DNA of 64,000 nucleotides from Chitinophaga pollutisoli (GTDB lineage Bacteria > Bacteroidota > Bacteroidia > Chitinophagales > Chitinophagaceae): positions 4,184,001 through 4,248,000 of the forward strand of contig NZ_CP149822.1 of NCBI RefSeq assembly GCF_038396755.1, given 5' to 3'. Position 1 is the stretch's first letter; each line of letters opens with the position of its first letter. Under the pieces are notes generated by a model. The model saw nothing but the letters and a program-made list of their open reading frames with translations. It ran no database searches and was not told where the DNA came from. Shown piece by piece: positions 7,801 through 15,699 of the stretch. A program made the translations under genes and the position numbers.

Positions 7801-8736
7801 CTGAATAAAGTCTTCAAGAAAGGCGATACGCCCATGACCGAAGTAGACTTCAAAGGCATGCTCGAAGCATTGAAGAAATCCGGCAAAAAGCCCGAAGAAC
7901 TGAAGCGCCTCCTCGAAACCGGCAAGGAGGAAAAAACAGGGCAGATCGATTTCGAAAAAGCCCTTAAAGCGGTAAGCCGCAAAATCGACCACGACAAAGC
8001 CAAGCGTACCAACCCCCGTTACGAAAAATCCATCGGCTGGAAGCCGGAACTGTTCCAGCCCGGTGCTACGGATTCGTCTTCCGAAGACTTCGCCAACGCC
8101 GTGTACGACCTGCAGGAGTCCATGGGCATCCATCCCGACGGCATCGCGGGCGGCGGCACCACGCAGAAAGTGTACGACAAAAAAGGGCTGAAGAAAGACG
8201 AAGTGTACAAAAACGCCCAGGCCGTGGAAGCCGCGGAAAAATCCGAGAAAGCGAAGGCGAAACTGCTCAAGGATATCGAGAACTTCTACAAAATCAAGGA
8301 GGTGCAGGAGGCGATGGCCAAAAACTTCCCGTCGGACGCCGACATCCGGAAAGAACTGGAAGGATCTTCTCGCTGGGACGCCGTTCCGAACGGCGGCGCG
8401 CACTTCGTGCAGCGCAGCTATGGCGCCCTGTTGCTCATGAAAACCGACCGCGGATCGAGGATCGGCGGCGCGGTGAAAGTGGCGGACATGCTTTACGGAG
8501 GCGAACGGACGAAAGTAGTGGTGGATGTTTCCACATGCTGGGTGCTGGATGATATCGCCGATTGGATGAGCGACCCCTCCGGAAAAGGACCCGAATCCTT
8601 CATCAAGGTGAATATCACCACTGAAGGGAAGGCGGAAAAGCCGGTTTATTTCTTCTTCTCCGGCGAAAAGGCCGGAACGCAGGCGGATGTTATGGGCATA
8701 TTCATCTTCTGGCGCTTCAAGGAGTTCGATGCGTGA
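4894..8736 (+). CDS. Large DUF4157 protein with nuclease-like and amphipathic regions (putative eCIS effector)
   Basis: 1280 residues, no signal peptide. The N-terminus repeats the plan of the first DUF4157 protein: PHEKEADAVADVVMR (51-65), then four QR-x-C units at 96-102, 121-127, 137-143 and 164-170 (the third has lost its second Cys). An acidic linker and the DUF4157 core with HELTHVVQQ (298-306) follow. Downstream, GYADLY (363-368), WIGEIKP (441-447) and YNQQSNYIQGF (464-474) have the order of a PD-(D/E)xK nuclease core (D366, E444, K446). Residues 735-905 contain amphipathic and hydrophobic helices, and 1066-1095 resembles a peptidoglycan-binding repeat. The remainder is lysine-rich and unrecognised. 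Payload function is inferred. The stop codon overlaps none of the downstream gene once its ATG at 8814 is used. Confidence 0.78.
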   Translation: MHPTPAPHKGNVHPSSHQLQLAAASGSHEERPFFGGTPVQAKLEVSPPDDPHEKEADAVADVVMRSPDASVPPDPPASAGDFVQREFMPAPSMPLQRACASCEAEDLVQRSPYAGGGTFVQRKCAHCEAEEEKTPVQRKCENREKEELVQRSPFGGNVSGDVVQRSCEECKIEDASKEESEDETDADALDSELQPDESEGGTVSPKAATGGAAPAGARFESALHASKGGGQPLPADVRSGMEGRFAQDFGHVRIHQGQQASLMAASINAQAFTHGSDIYFNQNKFDGRSDPGKRLLAHELTHVVQQTGSAPIQPSIQRAEEVKIGNWAHKNIQEGMRNKDKNLITEAGVPGATRKHVEINSAGYADLYKADKHIVSAVQAEVKKGGDDGSGNVKYSYKGFMQSGDRFGQMKQRANAIKRGPKYDTSTDTWDWSVNFPPNFWIGEIKPLFYFDFPGSKDMISSAYNQQSNYIQGFQGFVQQVHKDTNAAPAPGAPKKPKSKAPASIKGTPLDLEPLIPDAINYKKFDTEYAKHGKDAVLKKDTKQRAWIYNLGHGIAVYFLINDPYAPPKYPEHVETQLKQLDPLLKDLRKKKPDMNPVLGTKRIQKKDESKTDWDAAHKVWEDKRRKWATGHAGTEKPKKFLKEQAKGIFKRGKVDKELKISSPAAEQKKLKQVKDIRFWSGLRGRIFGALRFKFAKTFDKVEAFFERVRDKFRKHRQKAEAMKSSAGVFDGWKKVATKSIIRLAVKIFQEMIGLAFQGFVKCMNGILNVVVGKYEKGLEEKGEEMLKELRPQCCEIMGFKEMLDREVEKHDEEIKKFTEAVETIQQWRDILDKVEIAVRVGVQVVSCGTPPALGCLWGLVAQLGISAGLSLLARTDYFENNIAKPAAQSLMDAIVGEKLHNFMIDLLEGTPLKPYLAEAAGCQRITKGAGGGMGAIGAGLDKINPNDPAIAKARKEWEAEYKDEMLADLNKVFKKGDTPMTEVDFKGMLEALKKSGKKPEELKRLLETGKEEKTGQIDFEKALKAVSRKIDHDKAKRTNPRYEKSIGWKPELFQPGATDSSSEDFANAVYDLQESMGIHPDGIAGGGTTQKVYDKKGLKKDEVYKNAQAVEAAEKSEKAKAKLLKDIENFYKIKEVQEAMAKNFPSDADIRKELEGSSRWDAVPNGGAHFVQRSYGALLLMKTDRGSRIGGAVKVADMLYGGERTKVVVDVSTCWVLDDIADWMSDPSGKGPESFIKVNITTEGKAEKPVYFFFSGEKAGTQADVMGIFIFWRFKEFDA

Positions 8737-8813
8737 CGGCTTCCGTACATCCCAATTCTGTCTTTCCAACCCCGAATTTTCCCTATTTTCGTCCCTTTAC
8801 CAATCCAGGCAAC

Positions 8814-10691
8814 ATGAAAAGATTATTCGGCCCGGTTTTCCTGTTTTTGCTGGGCACCGCCGCCGCCAATGCACAAACAGACCGTTGGCAGCAGCGCGTA
8901 AAATACAAGATGGAGGTAGACGTAAACGTTAACACCCATCGCTTTACCGGAAAACAACAGCTGGCGTACACGAACAATTCCCCCGACACCCTTTTTCGCG
9001 TGTTTTATCACCTGTACTGGAACGCATTCCAGCCGGGCAGTATGATGGACCAGCGTAGCCAGGCGCTGGGCAAGAAAGTAGTTGGGAAAGACGCCGCCGG
9101 CAATGAGCGCCGCGATTGGGACGCCCGCGTCACCGACCGCATATCCAAACTCTCCCCTGACGAAATCGGATACCAGAAGATCCTTTCCCTCAAAATGAAC
9201 GGACGCCAGCAATCCTGGAAAACGGAAGAGACCATCCTGGTTGTGGAGCTGGACAAGCCCATCCTGCCGAACAGCACCGTGAACTTCGACATGGAATTCG
9301 AATCGCAGGTACCGGTGCAGATCCGCCGCAGTGGCCGCGTGAATAAAGAAGGCGTGGATTATTCCATGGCGCAGTGGTATCCCAAAATCTGCGAATACGA
9401 TGATGAAGGATGGCATCCCACCCCGTACATCGCCCGCGAATTCTATGGCGTTTGGGGCGATTACGATGTGAAGATCACCATCGATAAAAAATATGTTCTG
9501 GCAGGCACCGGTTATCTTCAAAACCCCAACCAGATCGGCTACGGTTACGAAAAGCAAGGTTCCAAAGTGACGCGCCCGGCAGGGAATACCCTCACCTGGC
9601 ACTTCGTGGCGCCGAACGTTCATGATTTCGTGTGGGCCGCCGATCCGGATTACAAACACATCAGCCGGAAAGTCGATAATTTTACCGCCCATTTCTTCTA
9701 CATCGAAAACGAAACTACCCGCGAAACCTGGCCCAAACTGGCGGAGATGATCCCCAAAGCCTACGCGTACATCAAAAAACACTTCGGGGAATATCCCTAC
9801 GAACAATATTCCTTCATCCAGGGCGGCGACGGCGGCATGGAATACCCCATGGCCACGCTCATCATGGGCAACGGTAAAATGGATGGCCTCTATGGCGTCG
9901 CCATCCACGAATGGATGCACTCCTGGTACCAGGGCATGCTCGCCACCAACGAAAGCCTGTACCCCTGGATGGACGAAGGTTTCACCACGTTCGCGGAAGA
10001 CAATACCATCGGCAATACCGTGGATTCCCTGAAAAACGAATGGCATCTGCAAGGCAGTTACAACAACTACTTCGCCCTGGTGAGCAGAGGTTTCGAAGAA
10101 CCGCTGACCACCCACGCCGACCACTATAACACGAACTTCGGGTACAGCATCAGCTCTTATTCCAAAGGCGCCGTGTTCCTCGAACAACTGGGCTATGTGA
10201 TCGGCGCGGCCAACCGCGACGCGGGGCTGCTCCGCTATTACCGCGACTGGCGCTTCAAACACCCCAACGCAAAGGATTTCATCCGCGTAATGGAGAAAGA
10301 AAGCGGCCTCCAGCTCGACTGGTACCTGCAATACATGATCAACAGCGTCCGCCACATCGATTATGCGCTGGACAGCATTTATCCCGCCAACGGCAAAACC
10401 GTGGTGGTATTGCAGAACAAAGGAGACTTCCCGATGCCGGTAGATTTAATGGTGGAAACGAAAGACGGCCGCAAGGAAATGCACTACATCCCGCAAACCA
10501 TTATGTTCGGCATCAAGCCCAACGAAAATGAAAAGGTAAAACGCATCGTACACGACAGCTGGAAATGGACGCAGCCCAGTTACCGCCTGGTGCTCGACGT
10601 TCCCTTCGATCAGCTCCGTTCCCTGGAGATCGATCCCAGCCAGCGGCTGGCGGACATCGAGCGGGCAAATAACAAAGCCGTGGCACCGTAG
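8814..10691 (+). CDS. M1 family metallopeptidase (secreted aminopeptidase)
   Basis: 625 residues from the ATG at 8814, which gives a clean signal peptide ending near ANAQ (17-20). The open frame extends further upstream but without a plausible start. The zinc site is HEWMH (365-369) with E388 in DEGF 18 residues later, the M1 spacing HExxH-x18-E. The exopeptidase motif appears as GGMEYP (340-345) in place of GAMEN. M1 peptidases remove N-terminal residues from peptides; here export to the periplasm or beyond is expected. A strong hairpin terminator follows. It is not obviously linked to the eCIS genes upstream, since a 77-base gap and its own signal peptide suggest independent function. Confidence 0.92.
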   Translation: MKRLFGPVFLFLLGTAAANAQTDRWQQRVKYKMEVDVNVNTHRFTGKQQLAYTNNSPDTLFRVFYHLYWNAFQPGSMMDQRSQALGKKVVGKDAAGNERRDWDARVTDRISKLSPDEIGYQKILSLKMNGRQQSWKTEETILVVELDKPILPNSTVNFDMEFESQVPVQIRRSGRVNKEGVDYSMAQWYPKICEYDDEGWHPTPYIAREFYGVWGDYDVKITIDKKYVLAGTGYLQNPNQIGYGYEKQGSKVTRPAGNTLTWHFVAPNVHDFVWAADPDYKHISRKVDNFTAHFFYIENETTRETWPKLAEMIPKAYAYIKKHFGEYPYEQYSFIQGGDGGMEYPMATLIMGNGKMDGLYGVAIHEWMHSWYQGMLATNESLYPWMDEGFTTFAEDNTIGNTVDSLKNEWHLQGSYNNYFALVSRGFEEPLTTHADHYNTNFGYSISSYSKGAVFLEQLGYVIGAANRDAGLLRYYRDWRFKHPNAKDFIRVMEKESGLQLDWYLQYMINSVRHIDYALDSIYPANGKTVVVLQNKGDFPMPVDLMVETKDGRKEMHYIPQTIMFGIKPNENEKVKRIVHDSWKWTQPSYRLVLDVPFDQLRSLEIDPSQRLADIERANNKAVAP

Positions 10692-10714
10692 CATTTTAAC
10701 TGAACAAACGAACG

Positions 10715-10748
10715 AAGGCCGCAGGGATGACTCCTTGCGGCCTTTTTT
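10715..10748 (+). terminator. Rho-independent terminator after the M1 peptidase
   Basis: An AAGGCCGCAgg arm pairs with ccTTGCGGCCTT around a short loop and is followed by six T. It lies between two convergent genes and serves the plus-strand gene best, as the T tract is on that side. Confidence 0.85.
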
Positions 10749-10759
10749 ATCCCGGTATG

Positions 10760-11773
10760 TCAGAAGGTTTCACATTCGCGGCAGAGGTCCAGCTGCGATT
10801 TTCGGCGGCGCAACAGCAAGCTGAGGTAGCGTTTCCGGTTCTCTGAATGCAGGATGGAAACGAGATCCTGTTGCCTGACGTTGCCCACCACGCCTTTGCT
10901 GTTAAGATCGCTGCAGCAAACGGTGATGTCGCCATTGGGTAGGAGGACCATTTGTTTCATCAGCATACTGCAACCGATTTTGTGGCGTTTTTCACGGACG
11001 GCTACGGACGGGATTTCGCCAGCCCAATTGTGCAGCCGGCGTAATTCGGACCAATCGAGCAGATCGTATAGTTCCCGGAATTCGGGGTGCATCCATTTGT
11101 TGTGCAGGGGCTTGTCTGCCGGGATGCAGGTGATGCCATACAGCCGCGCGGGCTTGCCCAGCCGGGCGTTGACGGCATGCAGGTTTTTTACGTTTTGATG
11201 GAAGACTTTCCAGATGGCGTTTTTGCGCATGGCCTCGAAGGATTCGGGCGTGCCGCCGTCGAAGCTGAGGCCGATCACATCTACTACGCCGAGTTGCAGG
11301 ATATCTTCCGCGAGTTTTTCACGGAGCAGCATGCCGTTGGTGAGCATGCGGATTTCAGGGAAGGGAAGGCGGAGGGCGCGGGCTTCCTGCTTGTATTTCC
11401 CGATGATCGCTAACATTTCCAGCCGCTGCGGATGGAGCAGGATTTCGCCGCCGTTGTGGAGATTGATGACTTCCACTTTACGGAACCGGTTATCGGCCAG
11501 CATCTGCGAGAAAAAAAGTTCCAGTGTTTCCGCGGTGATGGCCTGTTTCGGTTTGAAGTGGTCGAGCGAACAGAAAGTGCAGCGAAGATTACATTGGCTG
11601 GCGAATTCGATATTGATTTCGCGGACGCTTAGGCGGTTTTTGTGTCCCGGCATGCGGTAGTAGTAAAAGTAGTCTGCCACATACACGAGGCCCTGAAGGG
11701 TTTCGATCATTGGCCACAGGACGGGGGCGTGGTAGAACCATTTTTTGAAATGCTGGCGCAGCGAAATGTACAT
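10760..11773 (-). CDS. Radical SAM protein with SPASM-like C-terminus
   Basis: 337 residues from the ATG at 11773, which has a GGA-rich stretch upstream. An in-frame TTG at 11836 would add 21 residues. The radical SAM cluster motif is CNLRCTFC (61-68), the CxxxCxxC signature that binds the [4Fe-4S] cluster and S-adenosylmethionine. The C-terminal region has IGCSM, then VCCSDLNSKGVVGN and a final CREC, a Cys pattern of SPASM/twitch auxiliary clusters, with the GxIxxCC layout common in peptide- or sugar-modifying enzymes. Substrate unknown, and no precursor peptide gene is evident nearby. It lies immediately downstream of the STN-barrel gene on the same strand and may be cotranscribed. Confidence 0.82.
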   Translation of the reverse strand: MYISLRQHFKKWFYHAPVLWPMIETLQGLVYVADYFYYYRMPGHKNRLSVREINIEFASQCNLRCTFCSLDHFKPKQAITAETLELFFSQMLADNRFRKVEVINLHNGGEILLHPQRLEMLAIIGKYKQEARALRLPFPEIRMLTNGMLLREKLAEDILQLGVVDVIGLSFDGGTPESFEAMRKNAIWKVFHQNVKNLHAVNARLGKPARLYGITCIPADKPLHNKWMHPEFRELYDLLDWSELRRLHNWAGEIPSVAVREKRHKIGCSMLMKQMVLLPNGDITVCCSDLNSKGVVGNVRQQDLVSILHSENRKRYLSLLLRRRKSQLDLCRECETF

Positions 11774-11841
11774 GGCGTTTCCGTATTTGTTACGATGTAA
11801 CACACGCAGCCGATCGTTTACCCTGATGGGATGCAAAAAAA

Positions 11842-13236
11842 TCAGAACCGGTAATACACACCGACCTGTGTGCCGATCCAGCGGTCTTTCCAGGCTTTGG
11901 CGCTTTCGTTGAAGGAAGAAGATATGGTGTATAGAGGTTTGAGCGCGCGGTAGCCTTCCTTAGGCACGAAATCAGAGAAGATGCGCTCGCCCGGCCCAAT
12001 ACGCGTCCCTTCGTAAGTGTTGGTCCTGTTGAGCATGTTCCACGAAACCCCCGCCACGGCGGACCACCGCTTCCCGAAGTTGCGCTCGGCATACACACCG
12101 ATGCGATGGAGCGTTTCGGTGATCCTGACGGTCCGGCTGATCATGCCCAGCGAGTCTTGCTGCAATTTATCCTTCACTTTCCCTGTGGTGAAATTGGCCT
12201 GCAGATGCCAGGTTTCGTTCAGCGACCAGCGGGTGCCACCGCCGAAGCGCCAGGAGCTGTGGCGGGAGGCGGCGCTCCATCCCACAATCCCGTGCAGCAG
12301 CGGAATGCCGCCTTTGATGAGGATGTTGGCCGGGAAGGTTTCATTGACTTCTACGCCGGCGGTGGTGTAGCGGGAGAAGATGGGCGTATGGCGGCTGAAG
12401 CGGTCTCTTTGCGCGCGGATCGGTTGTTGTGCGGGGGAGGAGGTAATGCCAGCTTGCTTTCCGGGAGATGTCAGCGTTAACCGGTAAGCCCTGGCGCGGA
12501 GGCGGTCATCTGCCAGCGAACGGAGATGATCATTGACCGTCCGGGCTGCATCAGGTAATACTATTGGCTGATGGATGCGGGTTTCCGGATCGCCGGGCTT
12601 TGGGGAATAGGGATTATCTCCGTTCTTACCTTGGTTGCTTTCTCCTGAAATTGATCCGTCGGTTGCAGGTGTTGTAGCCGGCGCCGCTTTTGCAGAACCA
12701 GTTTCGGATAGAAGTTGGTTTTCCGATGCATCATTTAACCCGTTTTTAATCGACTGCCTGTCTTGTAAGTGACTATTGCTTGCGGAAGCCGGTAACGGTT
12801 TGTGTTGGGTGGATGTTTTGACGGTGGGCGTTGCATGCTTCCGGCTTCGGTCGGCTTCAGGTTTTGCATTTCCGGAGGTCGCGGTTTGGACAAATCCGTC
12901 ATCCCGCGAAGCGGTTGTTTTTTTCTTTTTTGTGAAGATGACATGATCTTCATATACTTTATACTCGGCTTGCAGCTGATGCTGCATCGCATCCAGCAAT
13001 TCTTTTGCGGAAAGCGTTGGCTTCGGCAGCCGGATGGTTTGTTCCGGCCGGATCGTGTGGGAACTGAAAGTGAACTGGAGCCCCGTTTGGCGGGAGACTT
13101 CCTTCCGCAAATCGCCCGCGGTCGTCAGTGTGGAAGGCAGTGAAACTTTTTTGCGCAGTGCATCCTGCGCGGCCGACGAAATCGTGCAGAGCAGAAAAAT
13201 CAGGGGCCACCATCGCTTAATCGCAAGCATTTCCAT
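11842..13236 (-). CDS. STN-domain protein with C-terminal beta-barrel-like region
   Basis: 464 residues. Signal peptide to about residue 23 (ISSAAQ), then a secretin/TonB N-terminal (STN) domain at about 28-105, recognisable from LRKEVSRQTGLQFTFSS and SAKELLDAMQ. A Ser/Thr/Pro-rich linker occupies about 105-270. The last 190 residues alternate polar and aromatic residues in strand-like segments and end in GVYYRF, an aromatic outer-membrane barrel terminus. STN domains usually sit at the front of TonB-dependent transducers and contact FecR. Here the plug and 22-strand barrel are missing and a much smaller barrel-like region is present. The gene start overlaps the FecR gene by 20 bases, so the three genes form a sigma/FecR/STN unit. 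Confidence 0.7.
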   Translation of the reverse strand: MEMLAIKRWWPLIFLLCTISSAAQDALRKKVSLPSTLTTAGDLRKEVSRQTGLQFTFSSHTIRPEQTIRLPKPTLSAKELLDAMQHQLQAEYKVYEDHVIFTKKKKTTASRDDGFVQTATSGNAKPEADRSRKHATPTVKTSTQHKPLPASASNSHLQDRQSIKNGLNDASENQLLSETGSAKAAPATTPATDGSISGESNQGKNGDNPYSPKPGDPETRIHQPIVLPDAARTVNDHLRSLADDRLRARAYRLTLTSPGKQAGITSSPAQQPIRAQRDRFSRHTPIFSRYTTAGVEVNETFPANILIKGGIPLLHGIVGWSAASRHSSWRFGGGTRWSLNETWHLQANFTTGKVKDKLQQDSLGMISRTVRITETLHRIGVYAERNFGKRWSAVAGVSWNMLNRTNTYEGTRIGPGERIFSDFVPKEGYRALKPLYTISSSFNESAKAWKDRWIGTQVGVYYRF

Positions 13237-14194
13237 AAATGTACACCGTGTCGTTGGCTTTGCGGTACTCCAGCCGGAGGGATTCCGTGATCACGGTGAG
13301 CACGTAGTCCAGCGGTTTATCGGTAAATGAGGTATTGATGCGGCAACTGGCCAGCGCCGGATTATCGAGCGCCACCGGGATGCCGTAAGCAGCGGAAAGC
13401 TTTTCGACGGCTTCTCCGAGTGGGGTATCATTGAATTCGAACACCGTTTTCGACGGCAGCACGCCGGGCGAATCGGGCGACTTACCTGCGAAACGATCCG
13501 CCTGTAAAAGGTAAACCGTCCGCATACCCGACCGCAGCAACACGCTGTCTGTTCTCCCCACCGCCCTTACCACGCCCTGGCGCACGTCCACCGTAACACT
13601 GTCGGGGTACTGGCGCACGTCGAACACGGTGCCCAGTACGCGGATGGTCAACGGGCCCGCCTGCACCGTAAACGGCCGGGCAGGATCGGGCGTCACTTCA
13701 AAAATTGCATTCCCTGTGATGGTGGCATGGCGCCCTGTAACGGCATTGCCTGCGAAAGCGACCCGTCCGCCGGGCGCAACATGTACGAAAGATCCATCCG
13801 GCAGCGGGGACTTTACATCCACATCTTTTTTGTTTTCGATGGTAACATGCAGGTCGCGGTCTATTTCGCCGCCATCTCCCGAAAAGAACCAGGTGCCGCC
13901 TGCCAGTAAAACTACCGCCGCCGCGGCAGCCCATCGCGGCCACATCCGGCTGGCTTTCGCGGGAGCTTGCTGCGCCTGTTGCCAGTGGCTCCATGCACCG
14001 GCCACATCCGGCGATTGGTAAGCCCCGCCGGGCCCGGATGCTTCCCAGGCATGCTGCAGCTGCCGGAACGCCGCCGCATTGGCGGGCGTTTCCAGCCACT
14101 CGCCGATAGCCATGGCCTCGTCCGGACCAGCTTCCCCGGCCAGGAATTTCACGAGCAGCTCGTCGGTAACGGTGATATGTTGATGTTGGCTCAA
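13217..14194 (-). CDS. FecR family anti-sigma factor
   Basis: 325 residues. An N-terminal cytoplasmic segment (DELLVKFLAGEAGPDEA) is followed by one membrane helix near 87-105. The periplasmic FecR domain has LPDGSFVHVAPGGRVAF and VLGTVFDVRQYPDSVTVDVRQGVV. A C-terminal DUF4974-like domain (FNDTPLGEAVEKLSAAYGI to the end) completes the usual Bacteroidota layout. Such proteins hold an ECF sigma factor in check and release it on a signal from the outer membrane. The sigma gene lies 8 bases upstream and the STN-domain gene overlaps downstream, which defines the partners. Confidence 0.92.
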   Translation of the reverse strand: MSQHQHITVTDELLVKFLAGEAGPDEAMAIGEWLETPANAAAFRQLQHAWEASGPGGAYQSPDVAGAWSHWQQAQQAPAKASRMWPRWAAAAAVVLLAGGTWFFSGDGGEIDRDLHVTIENKKDVDVKSPLPDGSFVHVAPGGRVAFAGNAVTGRHATITGNAIFEVTPDPARPFTVQAGPLTIRVLGTVFDVRQYPDSVTVDVRQGVVRAVGRTDSVLLRSGMRTVYLLQADRFAGKSPDSPGVLPSKTVFEFNDTPLGEAVEKLSAAYGIPVALDNPALASCRINTSFTDKPLDYVLTVITESLRLEYRKANDTVYIYGNACD

Positions 14195-14202
14195 GTACAG
14201 AT

Positions 14203-14769
14203 TTAAGATAACAATTTTTCGATATACATCAGCAGCGCTCCGCCGGCCGCGATATAATCGGCCAGTTTTTCCCGGAGGATGCGCAGCGCTTTGCTCATTT
14301 GCGATTCTACGGTTTTCACGGAAATCGATAATTCCCGGGCGATTTCCGCGTATTTTTTATCCTGCTCCCTGCTCATGGTGAAGATGAGGCGGCACTGCGG
14401 CGGCAGGGCGTCCAGGGCTGCGGCGATGCGGGTGTTCAATTCCGCCACGGCCAGTTTGTTGCCGGCGTCGCTGTGCGCGGGAGGCGCGCCCCGGTTCAGC
14501 CATGCATTGAAAGTCCGCATGTTGCCCACTTTCCGGATGCGGTTGAGGCAATGGTTATGGACGGAACGGTAGAGGTAAGGCCCCAGTTCCGCCGTTTCTT
14601 CCAGCTCGTCCCAACGCTCCCACAAACGCGTAAAAACGAATTGTACGGTATCGCTGGCTTCGTCGGCGTCCTTCAGCATCGTATAGGCATAACGATGCAG
14701 CTTTTCATACCAGGTATGAAAAACGGAGGAAAAATCCGAAGTCAGGTATTTCTTGCCGTTGCTGTCCAA
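14203..14769 (-). CDS. ECF RNA polymerase sigma factor (FecR-linked)
   Basis: 188 residues. Region 2 is seen in YEKLHRYAYTMLKDADEASD with the following VQFVFTRLWERWDEL, and region 4 in LPPQCRLIFTMSREQDKKYAEIARELSISVKTVESQ, a helix-turn-helix for -35 recognition. The start is a TTG, because an in-frame stop lies shortly upstream and the first internal ATG would remove part of region 2. With the downstream FecR and STN genes it forms a cell-surface signalling cassette. In Bacteroidota such cassettes usually control a SusCD-type uptake system, but none adjoins this one. Confidence 0.9.
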   Translation of the reverse strand: MDSNGKKYLTSDFSSVFHTWYEKLHRYAYTMLKDADEASDTVQFVFTRLWERWDELEETAELGPYLYRSVHNHCLNRIRKVGNMRTFNAWLNRGAPPAHSDAGNKLAVAELNTRIAAALDALPPQCRLIFTMSREQDKKYAEIARELSISVKTVESQMSKALRILREKLADYIAAGGALLMYIEKLLS

Positions 14770-14857
14770 TTCGATGCGGCGGCGCCTTCATGCGGCCCGC
14801 TCTACACAAAGTAAAACACGCAAACGGATGTTTACCCTGATGCGGCTTGAAATTTTT

Positions 14858-15418
14858 TTAGAAAATGACTCTTTCCAGCTGGGTAGGCCAGGGTTGCTCG
14901 GGTTTTTCGCGGAGCTGGAGGGTGTGGAGATGATGGTAATTATGGTAGATAGTAAAATACAGGATTTCCCGGGTGGTGAGTTTGCCCAGGAGGGGATGCG
15001 GGAGCTGGTAACGGTCGAGCTCGGATTCCTGCCAGTTGCCGACCGACCCGATCATTTTGTTCTTCTGTTGGTTAAACTGTTTGAGCAGCGTTTCGCGCTG
15101 TTCGATCTCGGTTACCGGCGGCACATACGGCCGGGTGGACACGGCGCCGTTTTTCAATACCTGGCGGTAAACGTCGCGGATTTCCTCGAAACTGCGGGAG
15201 GCCCTGGCGGGCTTTCCGAACCAGCGGAGAAAAAAGCGGGGCATGTTCAGGGCTTTATTGACCGGTTTGGCGCTGCGGATGAGATGGTCTAGCTGCTGCC
15301 CGGCGGACCATTTTCCTTCAGGGGAAACGATAAACCGATGGTCGGACAGTTCGCCGACGAAAGTCGAGAAATCGGTAAAGCTTTTATCGAGGAGTTGCTG
15401 AATTTCAGATTGTTGCAT
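14858..15418 (-). CDS. DinB family protein
   Basis: 186 residues. KWSAGQQLDHLIRS near the N-terminus and YHNYHHLHTL near the C-terminus supply the histidines of the DinB/YfiT metal-binding four-helix bundle. The substrate of such proteins is generally unknown; some are thiol-dependent transferases. It is the last gene of a four-gene minus-strand operon led by an ECF sigma factor, 12 bases after the preceding small gene. Confidence 0.85.
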   Translation of the reverse strand: MQQSEIQQLLDKSFTDFSTFVGELSDHRFIVSPEGKWSAGQQLDHLIRSAKPVNKALNMPRFFLRWFGKPARASRSFEEIRDVYRQVLKNGAVSTRPYVPPVTEIEQRETLLKQFNQQKNKMIGSVGNWQESELDRYQLPHPLLGKLTTREILYFTIYHNYHHLHTLQLREKPEQPWPTQLERVIF

Positions 15419-15430
15419 AATGGGAGGGTT

Positions 15431-15673
15431 TCATTCCAGCACTTCACATTCGAAGCCTTGCGCCCGGACGAACCGGATCATGGAAGGTTCGTCCACTTTC
15501 ATGTCCACGACGCGGAGCACTTTGTCGCAGTCTTCTATGTCCACATTGCAGGACGTTACTTCAAAGGTATTACAAATTGCGCTGATAACGCGTTTTCGGG
15601 CTTTGAGGGTGCCGATATTGGTTTTGAAGATGCCAATACGGGCCGCTTCGGTTACGGAGAGATGGCGTTGCAT
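15431..15673 (-). CDS. Small conserved protein, HMA-like fold without metal Cys motif
   Basis: 80 residues. The pattern VFKTN-like IFKTNIGT, then ISAICN, VDIEDCDKVLRV and a final FVRAQGFECEVL has the beta-alpha-beta order of heavy-metal-associated domains. The CxxC metal site is absent. I recognise it only as a small conserved Bacteroidota type. It sits between the membrane protein and the DinB gene in the sigma-led operon and may sense a stress ligand, which is speculation. Confidence 0.65.
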   Translation of the reverse strand: MQRHLSVTEAARIGIFKTNIGTLKARKRVISAICNTFEVTSCNVDIEDCDKVLRVVDMKVDEPSMIRFVRAQGFECEVLE

Positions 15674-15699
15674 ATGTCAGGTTTTAGGAAAGTAAATGG

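Noticed and set aside
5836..8769. 977-codon open frame antisense to the large DUF4157 gene
   Set aside because: It is a codon-bias shadow, with Phe/His-rich low-complexity sequence and no domain; the plus-strand protein has clear motifs.
8823..10355. 510-codon open frame antisense to the M1 peptidase
   Set aside because: The plus strand carries the intact zinc motif and signal peptide; the antisense product has no recognisable feature.
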